Of a DNA stretch of 64,000 nucleotides, positions 17,731 to 25,561 are shown piece by piece (within the stretch, counting starts at the first letter, position 1; every line of letters starts with the position of its first letter). Origin of the DNA: Neisseriaceae bacterium HSC-16F19 (GTDB lineage: Bacteria > Pseudomonadota > Gammaproteobacteria > Burkholderiales > Neisseriaceae); contig NZ_JALJZY010000008.1 of assembly GCF_024171525.1 (NCBI RefSeq), positions 1 to 64,000 on the forward strand. The letters run 5' to 3'. The position numbers and the translations under genes are program-made. The notes under the pieces were generated by a model. That model ran no database searches, had not been told where the DNA came from, and was given only the letters and a program-made list of their open reading frames with translations.

Positions 17731-17958
17731 AACTATCCTGGTATTGTCTGTTGCAAAGTGTGCGGCAGCAGCCTGCCGCGGGCAAATGGGGTGGGGCGCC
17801 GCCGGGCGTGATTTCGGTTATAATCGCGGCTTTGTGCGTCTGCACATCCGCCTGCCGGTGTGGCAGTGTGTGGCAGATTTTGGCGGCCGCCGTCTGAAAA
17901 AACGCGCAATGATACCGCAGAATACGGTTTTCCCAAACCCATTTTTAAGGATTTTGCA

Positions 17959-18249
17959 ATGGCACTCACCCTTGCCGATGTGGACAAAATCGCCCGCCTG
18001 TCGCGCCTGAGCCTGACGGCGGCGGAAAAAGACAAATCACTGGCCGAACTCAATGCCATTTTTGCGCTGGTGGAAAAAATGCAGACCGTGGATACCGAGG
18101 GCATAGCACCCATGGCCCACCCGCACGAAGTGGCCCTGCGCCTGCGCGACGATGCGGTAACCGAAAGCGACCGCGCCGCCGAGTATCAGGCGGTGGCGCC
18201 GGAAGTGCGCAACCGTTTGTATATTGTGCCGCAAGTGATTGAAGAATAA
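17959..18249 (+). CDS. gatC: Asp-tRNA(Asn)/Glu-tRNA(Gln) amidotransferase subunit C
   Basis: Small subunit of the GatCAB enzyme that converts misacylated Glu-tRNA(Gln) or Asp-tRNA(Asn) to the correct amidated form; it wraps the GatA-GatB interface. The 96-residue protein shows ADVDKIARLSRLSLTAAE at the N-terminus and RLRDDAV...YQAVAPEVRNRLYIVPQVIE at the C-terminus. The start at 17959 follows TAAGGA at good spacing; an upstream in-frame extension is not conserved. A perfect TATAAT at 17819-17824 may be its -10, but no good -35 was seen. gatA is 1.6 kb downstream. Confidence 0.93.
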   Translation: MALTLADVDKIARLSRLSLTAAEKDKSLAELNAIFALVEKMQTVDTEGIAPMAHPHEVALRLRDDAVTESDRAAEYQAVAPEVRNRLYIVPQVIEE

Positions 18250-18281
18250 GTTTTCAGGCAGTCTGAAACACATCGCCAAGC

Positions 18282-18302
18282 GTAGGGTGGGTGCTTGCAC
18301 CC
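18282..18302. repeat. GTAG-headed palindrome, GGTGGGTGC stem class
   Basis: GTAGGGTGGGTGCTTGCACC hairpin just after gatC. The same stem class occurs as an inverted pair at 35186-35295. Confidence 0.6.
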
Positions 18303-18429
18303 GCGCGTTTTGTCATCTTGCCTCAATACTGCTTGAATGGTTTGATTTATGTCCTTATGCAATGCGTTTACGCATGACGGCGTGTAGGTGCGGCAAACCC
18401 GCTGCGCGGATAACTCTAAACATCGTGTA

Positions 18430-18875
18430 ATGCCGAAAGCCAAACCCCGACTGAACTACTGGACGGCGCTGTGCGGAGTCGTGCTGCTGCTGTGCGTGTT
18501 CGGTGCTGTTGTCGGCGTGGCTTTGATGCCGCCTGATTGTTTTGCAGGCACGGACGATTGCGCCGCACCTGTGTGGCAGCGGTTTGGACGGCAAACCTTG
18601 CAACATCTGTTATTTCTACTGCCACCGGTGTGGGCGGCCGCGCTTGTGGCCGGGCGTCTGCCCCCCGCAAAATCTTGTGGGGTATGGCCGCTCTGCCGTG
18701 GGTATGGTTACCGGCTGCGGCGTTTATCGCTACCGTCGCCGACGGCCACGGCGCGCTTTGGCTGCGCCGGGAAGATGCTGCTACCGTATTGTTGTGGTAC
18801 GGCCTGCTGTACGGCTTGCCGCTGTTGCTGTTGAGTGTGTGCTTGGCGTGTCTGTTGCATAAAGAGGCAGCCTGA
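18430..18875 (+). pseudogene. hypothetical small membrane protein, frameshifted at a C6 tract
   Basis: I do not recognise this family. A frame beginning MPKAKPRLNYWTALCGVV (18430) encodes two hydrophobic segments and would continue in the next frame as RKILWGMAALPWVWLPAAAF and end in LACLLHKEAA at 18875. The switch is at six C residues (18661-18666); a seventh C would give one protein of about 148 residues with four membrane segments. As sequenced, the first frame runs into unrelated sequence. It may be a broken gene, a switchable tract or a base-call error. It sits between gatC and an exported DUF6636 protein. Confidence 0.6.
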
Positions 18876-18913
18876 AACATCCGGTGTGTTTGATCTACTT
18901 CTGAGGAACAACC

Positions 18914-19357
18914 ATGTCGAAATACCTTTTTATATTGCTGGCTGTTTTCGCCGCACCCGCTTGGGCCGGTTCCGCTTCGATTGATTTGAGCCGCAATTTT
19001 GAAAAAGTCTTCTCCACGCCCAGCGGCAATGTGCTCTGCGGCGGTAATCCGCGCGACAAGCACCACACGGCGCTGTATTGCTTGGTGTACCACAATAAGG
19101 CCATGCCGAAAAAATGCCAAACCAAAGGCCACGGTTTGGATTTGACCCTCAATGCCAAGGGCAAAGCCGCCCTGCGTTGCGCCGGATTTGAATTTCTGCC
19201 GGAAAACGAAGGCGAAGCGCAAACCCGCACTTTGAACTATGGCGAAACCATCCGCGGCCGCGGTTGGGAATGCCGCAGCGAGACGACCGGTCTGACCTGC
19301 CGCAACAGCCAAGGCCGTGGTTTTACGGTAAACCGCAGCCGTTACCAATTGTTTTAG
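18914..19357 (+). CDS. exported DUF6636-like protein
   Basis: A 147-residue protein with a clear signal peptide (cleavage near AWA-GSA). The mature part holds several Cys residues in a pattern typical of DUF6636: SPSGNVLCGG-like near residue 40, an ALRC segment, LNYGETIRGRGWEC and GLTCRNSQGRGFTVNRSRY at the C-terminus. Disulfides in the periplasm are likely. Function unknown. The start follows GAGGAACAACC. It stands alone between gatC and gatA. Confidence 0.7.
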   Translation: MSKYLFILLAVFAAPAWAGSASIDLSRNFEKVFSTPSGNVLCGGNPRDKHHTALYCLVYHNKAMPKKCQTKGHGLDLTLNAKGKAALRCAGFEFLPENEGEAQTRTLNYGETIRGRGWECRSETTGLTCRNSQGRGFTVNRSRYQLF

Positions 19358-19808
19358 GCAGCTGAGGCTGCCTGAAAACATAAACGGATAGCACTTTGCA
19401 TTGAAGGTTACCCAGTATTTGACTTTTGCGCTTCGTGGCCGTCCCACGGGATTCCCTATGGTCACGCGGATGTATTCTTTGCGCCGCCAAAGAAAAGAAG
19501 GCAAAAGAAAGGCGGCCGCGGTTGCAGGTTTGCTGCGCAAACTTCCCTCACTGCACACGGTTTTTCGGGCGGGCAAAAAACTCGCAGCTGAGCTGCTCAA
19601 ACAGATTTGCCCTTGTTCCCCGAAAAACCGCGCTCCGTTCGGCTGCGCCAGCGGATAGGGCTGTAGCCGCCAACATACTTGCATTAAAGCATGTTTGCTT
19701 AATAACGAATGAAAGCTCAAATCTTTCAGGTAGCCTAAAATGATGTAGATAGCTACGCTGCCTGAAAATAACTTCGAACTCCATCTAAAAAACACCAGAA
19801 AGAACACC
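19358..19808. other. repeat-rich intergenic region before gatA
   Basis: No convincing gene. DNA-uptake-type words lie at about 19365, 19727 (variant CAGGTAGCCT) and 19759. The middle (about 19430-19660) reads in several frames without stops but with Arg/Cys-rich nonsense, as expected of a dispersed non-coding repeat, not a protein. Confidence 0.45.
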
Positions 19809-21257
19809 ATGCCCGCTTATACCCTTAAGCAAGCCAGCGATTTATTGGCGCAAAAACAGATTTCCGCCGTGGAACTGGCGCAGGAATACCTGAGCGCCAT
19901 CGCAGCGCAGAACCCGGCGCTCAATGCCTATATTACGGTGGATGCCGAGCGCACCCTGGCCGAAGCGCGTGCCGCCGATGCGCGCATTGCCGAAGGCCGT
20001 GCCCATGCGCTCACCGGCGTGCCCATTGCCTATAAAGACATTTTCTGCCATACCGGCTGGCGCAGTGCCTGCTCCAGTAAAATGCTGGACAATTTTGTCG
20101 CCCCTTACACCGCCACCGTGGTGCAAAACCTGGTCGATGCCGGCATGGTGACCTTGGGTCGCGCCAATATGGACGAATTTGCCATGGGCTCCACCAATGA
20201 AACCTCGTTTTACGGCGCCACCCGCAATCCTTGGGATACCAACCATGTGCCCGGCGGTTCTTCCGGCGGTTCGGCGGCAGTGGTGGCGGCGCGTTTGGCA
20301 CCGGCAGCCTTGGGCTCCGATACCGGCGGTTCCATCCGCCAACCGGCTTCCCATTGCGGCATCACCGGCATCAAACCCACCTACGGTGTGGTGTCGCGTT
20401 TCGGCATGGTGGCCTATGCCTCCAGCTTCGATCAAGCCGGGCCGATGGCGCAAACCGCCGAAGACTGCGCCTTGTTGCTCAATACCATGGCCAGCTTCGA
20501 CGAGCGCGATTCCACCAGCTTGGAGCGCGCCGTGGAAGACTACACCCGTGATTTGCAACAACCGCTCAAAGGCTTGAAAGTGGGCCTGCCCAAAGAATAT
20601 TTCGGCAGCGGCAACAGTGCCGATGTGCAGGCAGCCTTGCAGGCCAGCATCGATTTGCTCAAGGCTCAGGGTGCGGAAATGGTGGAAGTGAGCCTGCCGC
20701 AAACCGAGCTTTCCATCCCCGCCTATTATGTCTTGGCTTCCGCCGAAGCCAGTACCAATCTGTCGCGCTACGACGGCGTGCGCTACGGCCACCGCGCCGC
20801 CCAATTCGGCGATTTGGAAGAAATGTACAGCAACACCCGCGCCGAAGGCTTCGGCAGCGAAGTGAAGCGTCGCATCATGATCGGCACCTATGTCTTGAGC
20901 CACGGCTATTACGATGCCTATTACCTCAAAGCACAAAAACTGCGCCGCCTGGTGGCCAATGATTTTCAGGCAGCCCTGGCGCAATGCGATGTGATACTGG
21001 CACCCACCGCGCCCACTGCCGCGCCGAAATTGAACGAACTCAATAATGACCCGGTGCAGGCGTATCTCTCCGATATTTACACCATTGCCGTCAATCTGGC
21101 CGGCCTGCCCGCCTTGGCCCTGCCCGCCGGTTTCAGCGCCCAGGGCCTGCCCGTCGGCGTGCAGCTGATCGGCAATTATTTTGCCGAAGCCAAAATCTTG
21201 GGTGTGGCGCACCAGATGCAGCTCAATAGCGACTGGCATACGCGCGCACCGGCATAA
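19809..21257 (+). CDS. gatA: Asp-tRNA(Asn)/Glu-tRNA(Gln) amidotransferase subunit A
   Basis: Amidase subunit of GatCAB that releases ammonia from glutamine and channels it to GatB. The 482 residues carry the amidase-signature triad Lys76 (PIAYKDIF), Ser151 (PGGSSGGS) and Ser175 (SDTGGSIRQPA). The start follows AGAAAGAACACC. It is separated from gatC by 1.6 kb and from gatB by 4.3 kb of unrelated genes. Confidence 0.97.
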   Translation: MPAYTLKQASDLLAQKQISAVELAQEYLSAIAAQNPALNAYITVDAERTLAEARAADARIAEGRAHALTGVPIAYKDIFCHTGWRSACSSKMLDNFVAPYTATVVQNLVDAGMVTLGRANMDEFAMGSTNETSFYGATRNPWDTNHVPGGSSGGSAAVVAARLAPAALGSDTGGSIRQPASHCGITGIKPTYGVVSRFGMVAYASSFDQAGPMAQTAEDCALLLNTMASFDERDSTSLERAVEDYTRDLQQPLKGLKVGLPKEYFGSGNSADVQAALQASIDLLKAQGAEMVEVSLPQTELSIPAYYVLASAEASTNLSRYDGVRYGHRAAQFGDLEEMYSNTRAEGFGSEVKRRIMIGTYVLSHGYYDAYYLKAQKLRRLVANDFQAALAQCDVILAPTAPTAAPKLNELNNDPVQAYLSDIYTIAVNLAGLPALALPAGFSAQGLPVGVQLIGNYFAEAKILGVAHQMQLNSDWHTRAPA

Positions 21258-21278
21258 AGGCAGGGCGCACAGCTGGCT

Positions 21279-21911
21279 ATGAATTACAGCGATTACATCC
21301 ATATCATCGGCACGGTGGCTTTTGCCGTGTCCGGCTATCTGGTCGGCTTTCGCAAGCAGTTGGATGTGCTGGGGGTGGTGATTGTGGCGCTGCTTTCGGC
21401 GGTGGGCGGCGGCATGATCCGCGATGTGATTATCGGCCGCCTGCCCTTGGTGTTTACCAATCATCAGGCCTTGGTGGTGATTTTCCTGTCGCTGTTTGCC
21501 GCTTGGGCGCTGCGCCTGCAACGGCGGCGGCGCAAGGAATTGCACGCCGCCTTTATTCTGGCCGATGCCATCGGCCTGGCCGCCTTCAGCCTTACCGGCG
21601 CACAAGTGGGGGTGTCGCTGGATTTGAATATATTTGGCGTGGTGACCTTGGCTTTTGTGACCTCTGTCGGCGGCGGTATTGTGCGCGATATGCTGGTGAA
21701 CGAAGTACCGGTGATTTTGCGCCGTGACCTCTACGGCAGTATTGCGGTCTTGAACGGGCTGGCGGTGTATGTGCTGGCACAATGGCACTGGCTCAATGCC
21801 TTTACCCTGAATATCCTGTTTTTAAGCGCCTTATTGCTGCGCCTGATGGCCTTTCGCTGGCAGTGGGAACTGCCGGGTTTTCAGCAGCAGGACAATGATC
21901 AGGCTGCCTGA
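21279..21911 (+). CDS. TRIC-family (YicG-like) cation channel protein
   Basis: Seven-span inner-membrane protein of the bacterial TRIC channel family (formerly UPF0126), thought to conduct monovalent cations. The 210 residues are two homologous halves, each with the glycine-rich kink and RD motif: SAVGGGMIRDVIIG near residue 41 and TSVGGGIVRDMLV near residue 126. It starts 21 bases after gatA, so it may be co-transcribed. Confidence 0.9.
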   Translation: MNYSDYIHIIGTVAFAVSGYLVGFRKQLDVLGVVIVALLSAVGGGMIRDVIIGRLPLVFTNHQALVVIFLSLFAAWALRLQRRRRKELHAAFILADAIGLAAFSLTGAQVGVSLDLNIFGVVTLAFVTSVGGGIVRDMLVNEVPVILRRDLYGSIAVLNGLAVYVLAQWHWLNAFTLNILFLSALLLRLMAFRWQWELPGFQQQDNDQAA

Positions 21912-21940
21912 AAACATGCTGCCTGAAAAGGAGATTGCTC

Positions 21941-23125
21941 ATGTTGATGCCCCGTTTGCGCCAAACAATATGTCTGGCTGCTGCGCTCTTCGCCACCGCC
22001 GCCTGTGCGGAACAAAATCCCGCACCCGCACCGACCGCTTCCGCCGCCGCCGAAACCGCACCCGTGGCCCAACGCGCCCGGCCGCAGCCTGCGGCGCAGG
22101 CCTATGCCTGGGACACCATCGCCAAAGGCTTGCAGCATCCGTGGGCGCTGGCCTTTTTGCCGGGCGGTGATTTTCTGGTGAGCGAACGCAGCGGCGCTTT
22201 GCGCGTGGTGAGTCCGCAAGGCGCGGTTTCCAATCCCATAGCGGGGCTGCCTGAAATCGCCGTCGGCGGGCAGGGTGGTTTGCTGGATGTGGTTTTGGAC
22301 GCAGACTTTGCGCGCAACCGCCGCCTGTATTTCTGCTTTAGCGAACCGGACGTCAGCCGCAGCCGTACCGCTTTGGCGCAGGCGCAGTTGAGTGACGACC
22401 GGCGCCGCGTGGTGCAGGTACAGGTCTTGTTCCGCCAGAATGACAGCGAAAGCGGCGGCCGCCATTTCGGTTGCCGCATTGTCTTGCAGGGCGATGTTAT
22501 TTATCTGGGCCTGGGTGACCGCGGCAGCCGCAGCGCCGACGCGCAAAATCTCGCCAGCCATATCGGCAAAACCGTACGTCTGACGCGGGACGGACGCGCC
22601 GCCGCCGACAACCCGTTTGCCGCACAAAACGGCGCTGCCGCCGAAATCTGGACCTACGGCCACCGCAATATCCAAGGCATGGCCGGAGATAAGCAAGGCC
22701 GTATTTGGGCGCATGAACACGGCGCCCAAGGCGGCGATGAAATCAATCTCTTGCAAGGCGGACGCAATTACGGCTGGCCGGTGATTACCCATGGCCGCGA
22801 TTACGGCGGCGGCAAAATCGGCGAGGGCATCAGTGCCAAAGCAGGCATGGAGCAGCCGCAGTATTATTGGGATCCGTCCATTGCCCCTTCGGGCATGACC
22901 TTTGTGCGCAGCGAAAATCCCTACGGCCCGGACTGGGCGGATAATCTCTTGGTCGGCGCTTTGAAATTCGGCTATGTCGCCCGCCTGCGCCCCACTGCAA
23001 ACGGCTGGCAGGAAGAGAAAATCGAAGTGGGCGAGCGTGTGCGCGATGTGCGCCAAGGCCCGGACGGCGCAGTCTATGTGCTGACCGACAGCAGCAACGG
23101 CAAATTGCTGAAATTGAAACCTTAA
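21941..23125 (+). CDS. PQQ-dependent aldose sugar dehydrogenase (YliI-like)
   Basis: Periplasmic six-bladed beta-propeller enzyme of the soluble glucose/sorbosone dehydrogenase family; relatives such as YliI oxidise aldoses with PQQ. The 394-residue product has a signal peptide with a Cys near its end (ATAAC), so it may be a lipoprotein, though the lipobox is weak. Family signatures are LQHPWALAFLPGGDFLVSER, the catalytic-region GSR...HIGKTVRL, and EIWTYGHRNIQG followed by EHGAQGGDEIN. The ATG at 21941 follows AAAAGGAGA; an in-frame TTG six bases earlier is not needed. PQQ supply is not evident in the window. Confidence 0.85.
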   Translation: MLMPRLRQTICLAAALFATAACAEQNPAPAPTASAAAETAPVAQRARPQPAAQAYAWDTIAKGLQHPWALAFLPGGDFLVSERSGALRVVSPQGAVSNPIAGLPEIAVGGQGGLLDVVLDADFARNRRLYFCFSEPDVSRSRTALAQAQLSDDRRRVVQVQVLFRQNDSESGGRHFGCRIVLQGDVIYLGLGDRGSRSADAQNLASHIGKTVRLTRDGRAAADNPFAAQNGAAAEIWTYGHRNIQGMAGDKQGRIWAHEHGAQGGDEINLLQGGRNYGWPVITHGRDYGGGKIGEGISAKAGMEQPQYYWDPSIAPSGMTFVRSENPYGPDWADNLLVGALKFGYVARLRPTANGWQEEKIEVGERVRDVRQGPDGAVYVLTDSSNGKLLKLKP

Positions 23126-23127
23126 AA

Positions 23128-23334
23128 TATAGTCGAACCACACAGAATTGAGACAAGGCAGCAAAAAAGCCGCGAGCGCAGCGAAGTCCCGCGGGACAGA
23201 CAGTACAGCTAGTACGGAACTGATTTTTTTGCCGCTTTAGCGGCTTACAAAATCGTTCTCTCCGAGCCGGGCGCGACCATAGGAAGTCCCTGTGGGACAG
23301 CAACGCTGTATCATACTTATTTGGAATGGCTATA
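23128..23334. mobile_element. Correia-type repeat element, long form
   Basis: Bounded by TATAGTCGAACC and TTTGGAATGGCTATA inverted termini. The interior has the family landmarks GAGACAAGGCAGC, GACAGTACAGCTAGTACGG, the central GCCGCTTTAGCGGC...ATCGTTCTC block and CAACGCTGTATCAT. At 207 bases it is longer than the textbook form, with extra GAAGTCCC-type segments. It ends 18 bases before the HutD start and may supply part of its 5-prime leader. Confidence 0.8.
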
Positions 23335-23352
23335 CTTTTCAGGCAGCCTGAA

Positions 23353-23928
23353 ATGAACACCGAACCCCAATACATCCCCTTCGCCGACTTGCCGCGCCAG
23401 CGTTGGCAAAACAACGGCGGCTGGACGCGCGAAATCGCCCGTTCCGGTGGCGGGGTGTGGGATTGGCGCATTTCCGTGGCCGATGTGGAAAGCGACGGCC
23501 CGTTTTCGCTGTTTCCCGGCGTTGAGCGCGAATTGCTGATTTTATCCGGCGACGGCGTGGCCTTGGATTTTGCCGACGGCCGCCAACACCGCCTCACCCC
23601 AAGGCAGCCGCGCCTGCGTTTTAAGGGCGAAGCCGCCATCCACAGCCGTTTGCTGGGCGGCGCGGTGCGGGATTTCAATCTGATGTGGCGCCGTGACAGC
23701 ACGACCGCGCAATTGGACGAAGTACAGTGGCAGGGCGCCCGCAGCCTGCCTGTTGCCGCAGACCAAATCCTGCTGCTGTTTGTGCGCCAAGGCGAAATAA
23801 GGCTGCCTGAACACGGCATCCGTGCCACCGCCTACGACAGTCTGTTGTGGACGGCGGGTGCCGCACACAGCGTGAGTATAGAGGCCGATCAAGCCGATAT
23901 TCTGTTGGCGGGGATAGGTAAAATTTAA
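23353..23928 (+). CDS. HutD/Ves-family protein
   Basis: Cupin-like protein of the HutD/Ves family. Family members are found with histidine utilisation genes, but the molecular role is uncertain. The 191-residue frame from the ATG at 23353 shows LPRQRWQNNGGWTREIA near the start and SVADVESDGPFSLFPGVER near 43-61, both typical. No hut genes are nearby. The start abuts a DNA uptake sequence, which replaces a normal Shine-Dalgarno. An upstream in-frame ATG (23326) would read through the Correia element end and is rejected. Confidence 0.85.
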   Translation: MNTEPQYIPFADLPRQRWQNNGGWTREIARSGGGVWDWRISVADVESDGPFSLFPGVERELLILSGDGVALDFADGRQHRLTPRQPRLRFKGEAAIHSRLLGGAVRDFNLMWRRDSTTAQLDEVQWQGARSLPVAADQILLLFVRQGEIRLPEHGIRATAYDSLLWTAGAAHSVSIEADQADILLAGIGKI

Positions 23929-23970
23929 GGTTTCAGGCAGCCTGAAAGCGCAAGAAAAAGGAGAACCACC

Positions 23971-24705
23971 ATGAAATCCACAAAATTCACACTGATTTTG
24001 AGTTTGGGCTTGGCCTGCGCCCTGCCGGCCGTACTGCACGCGCAAACGGCCAAACCACCGTTTGTCATCGGCGAAACCGTTCAGGCGGATACCGGCGCAG
24101 AGCGCGCCACGGCTGTTGCCAAGGGCAGCGTGCGTGTCAACGGGGTGGCGGTACCGGCATACGGCATCCGCACGCTGTCACCGACCACCGATGAATGGCT
24201 GAATTTGGACATCAAAGCCGGTGAGCCCCTGCACAGCAGCGCCACCCCCGCGCAACTGCGGCAACTGGCGGTGTATCCGCTGGGCACGCATTGGCTGCTG
24301 GTGCCGCGCGGCTGGCAATTGAAGAGCGGCGGTGTCGGCGCCAATGGCAGCGAGGCTTGGACTTTTGCGGCAGCTGATGGCAGCGGCTGGCTGCATTACC
24401 GGCATTCCGGTGCCTGCGTCGGTTGCGCCCAAAGCGCCGCCGCACCGTTTTTCCCCGAAGCCCGCCGCGATGCCCAAGACAACGATTTTGATTTTTACGG
24501 CCAGACCGATGTGCCCATCAAGAGCGTACGCCTGCGCCCGCATCTGACGGCCTATCAGGCCGAAAAGAACCAAGGCCGCATTGACGGGCTGGTGTATTAC
24601 AAGGCCGATGACGATTTGCCGCACTGGCATTTGGAAGTGAGCCTGCCCGCAGCACAACAAGATTTGGCACAGCCGATATTAAACCGCTTGGTGCCCAAGC
24701 GTTGA
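23971..24705 (+). CDS. exported DUF4850-type protein
   Basis: A 244-residue protein with a signal peptide (cleavage near LHA-QTA). The body carries YPLGTHWLLVPRGWQLKSGG and the paired Cys motif HSGACVGCAQS near 145-155, then FFPEARRDAQ, features I associate with the DUF4850 family in Neisseriaceae. The CxxC could bind a metal or form a disulfide; it is not a CxxCH haem site. The start follows AAAAAGGAGAACCACC. Function unknown. Confidence 0.65.
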   Translation: MKSTKFTLILSLGLACALPAVLHAQTAKPPFVIGETVQADTGAERATAVAKGSVRVNGVAVPAYGIRTLSPTTDEWLNLDIKAGEPLHSSATPAQLRQLAVYPLGTHWLLVPRGWQLKSGGVGANGSEAWTFAAADGSGWLHYRHSGACVGCAQSAAAPFFPEARRDAQDNDFDFYGQTDVPIKSVRLRPHLTAYQAEKNQGRIDGLVYYKADDDLPHWHLEVSLPAAQQDLAQPILNRLVPKR

Positions 24706-24738
24706 GGCGGGGTTTCAGGCAGCCTGTAAGGAGCAGAG

Positions 24739-24927
24739 ATGGATGCGGAATTAGAACAACGGCGCGCGCAAATATTGGAGCAGCACCGCCGTATGCTGGT
24801 ACTGTTCAACGCTTGGATGGACGATAAAAAGAAGCGTGAAGTGGTGACTTACCGCAGAGAAAACGGTGATTTGATTGAGCATCATCCGGATGGCACGGAA
24901 AAAGTTATTGAGTATGCTGCAAAGTAA
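24739..24927 (+). CDS. small protein overlapping a zeta-toxin-like kinase, possible antitoxin partner
   Basis: A 62-residue charged protein: an alpha-helical, Arg/Glu-rich N-terminal half and a short ENGDLIEHHPDGTEKVIEYA tail. The start follows GTAAGGAGCAGAG. Its last 14 bases overlap the start of the downstream zeta-like gene, so the two are translationally coupled, as toxin-antitoxin pairs often are. No DNA-binding motif is evident, and I know no named family. The antitoxin role is inferred from arrangement only. Confidence 0.65.
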   Translation: MDAELEQRRAQILEQHRRMLVLFNAWMDDKKKREVVTYRRENGDLIEHHPDGTEKVIEYAAK

Positions 24928-25513
24928 GTTGGCAATTTTTTATTGCGGCACCAATGGTGCGGGCAAATCCACCTTGCGCGGCTTCAACCAAGACAGTGTA
25001 CAAGTGGTGATTGATTCCGACCATATTGCGGCACGTATTAATCCGCAGGCACCGCGCTTGGCTGATTTTGAAGCCGGGCGGGAAGCCATCCGCCTGTTTC
25101 GTTTTGCATTGGCAAACCAGATTCCGTTTTCAATGGAATCCACCTTGTCGGGGCATTCCATTATGCAGCGCATGCACCAAGCCAAAGAAGCCGGTTTTTT
25201 TGTGCGTTTGAATTATGTGGCAGTAGATAAAGTTTCTTTGAATATTACCCGCGTGGCCGAGCGTGTTAAAACGGGCGGTCATTTTATTGATGAGGCTACC
25301 ATCCGCCAGCGTTTTGAAACCAGCCGCCAGAATCTGCTGCAAGTGGTGCCGCTATGCGACGAGGTCTTTGTTTACGACAATTCGGCAGCGCAGCCGCAAC
25401 TGATTTTTTGTCTGCAAGCACAGCAGTTGTTTGGCCTGACGACGCATTGGCCTTTATGGTGCGAGACACTGCGCCAAGATTTGCTGGAAATGGGTTATCA
25501 AGCTGTGGATTAA
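24914..25513 (+). CDS. zeta-toxin-family P-loop kinase-like protein
   Basis: A 199-residue P-loop protein of the zeta toxin group. Founding members phosphorylate UDP-N-acetyl amino sugars and so poison wall synthesis, but many chromosomal relatives have unknown substrates. Walker A GTNGAGKST lies at 12-20, the acidic VVIDSDHIAARINP at 31-44, and SMESTLSG near 73-80, where the zeta family places its substrate-binding region. The ATG at 24914 lies inside the upstream small gene; earlier in-frame starts would only lengthen the overlap. A housekeeping kinase is an alternative. Confidence 0.8.
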   Translation: MLQSKLAIFYCGTNGAGKSTLRGFNQDSVQVVIDSDHIAARINPQAPRLADFEAGREAIRLFRFALANQIPFSMESTLSGHSIMQRMHQAKEAGFFVRLNYVAVDKVSLNITRVAERVKTGGHFIDEATIRQRFETSRQNLLQVVPLCDEVFVYDNSAAQPQLIFCLQAQQLFGLTTHWPLWCETLRQDLLEMGYQAVD

Positions 25514-25561
25514 CCCTATATTAAGATTTGTATTTGAACCTTATTTGAAGAAAGACCCCCT

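Noticed and set aside
19426..19743. 105-codon Arg/Cys-rich open frame before gatA
   Set aside because: No ribosome binding site, no domain, and the same stretch is open in other frames. It is better explained as a non-coding repeat.
19842..21788. 648-codon minus-strand open frame over gatA and the TRIC gene
   Set aside because: It is the antisense of two confidently identified genes and has no start signal or motifs.
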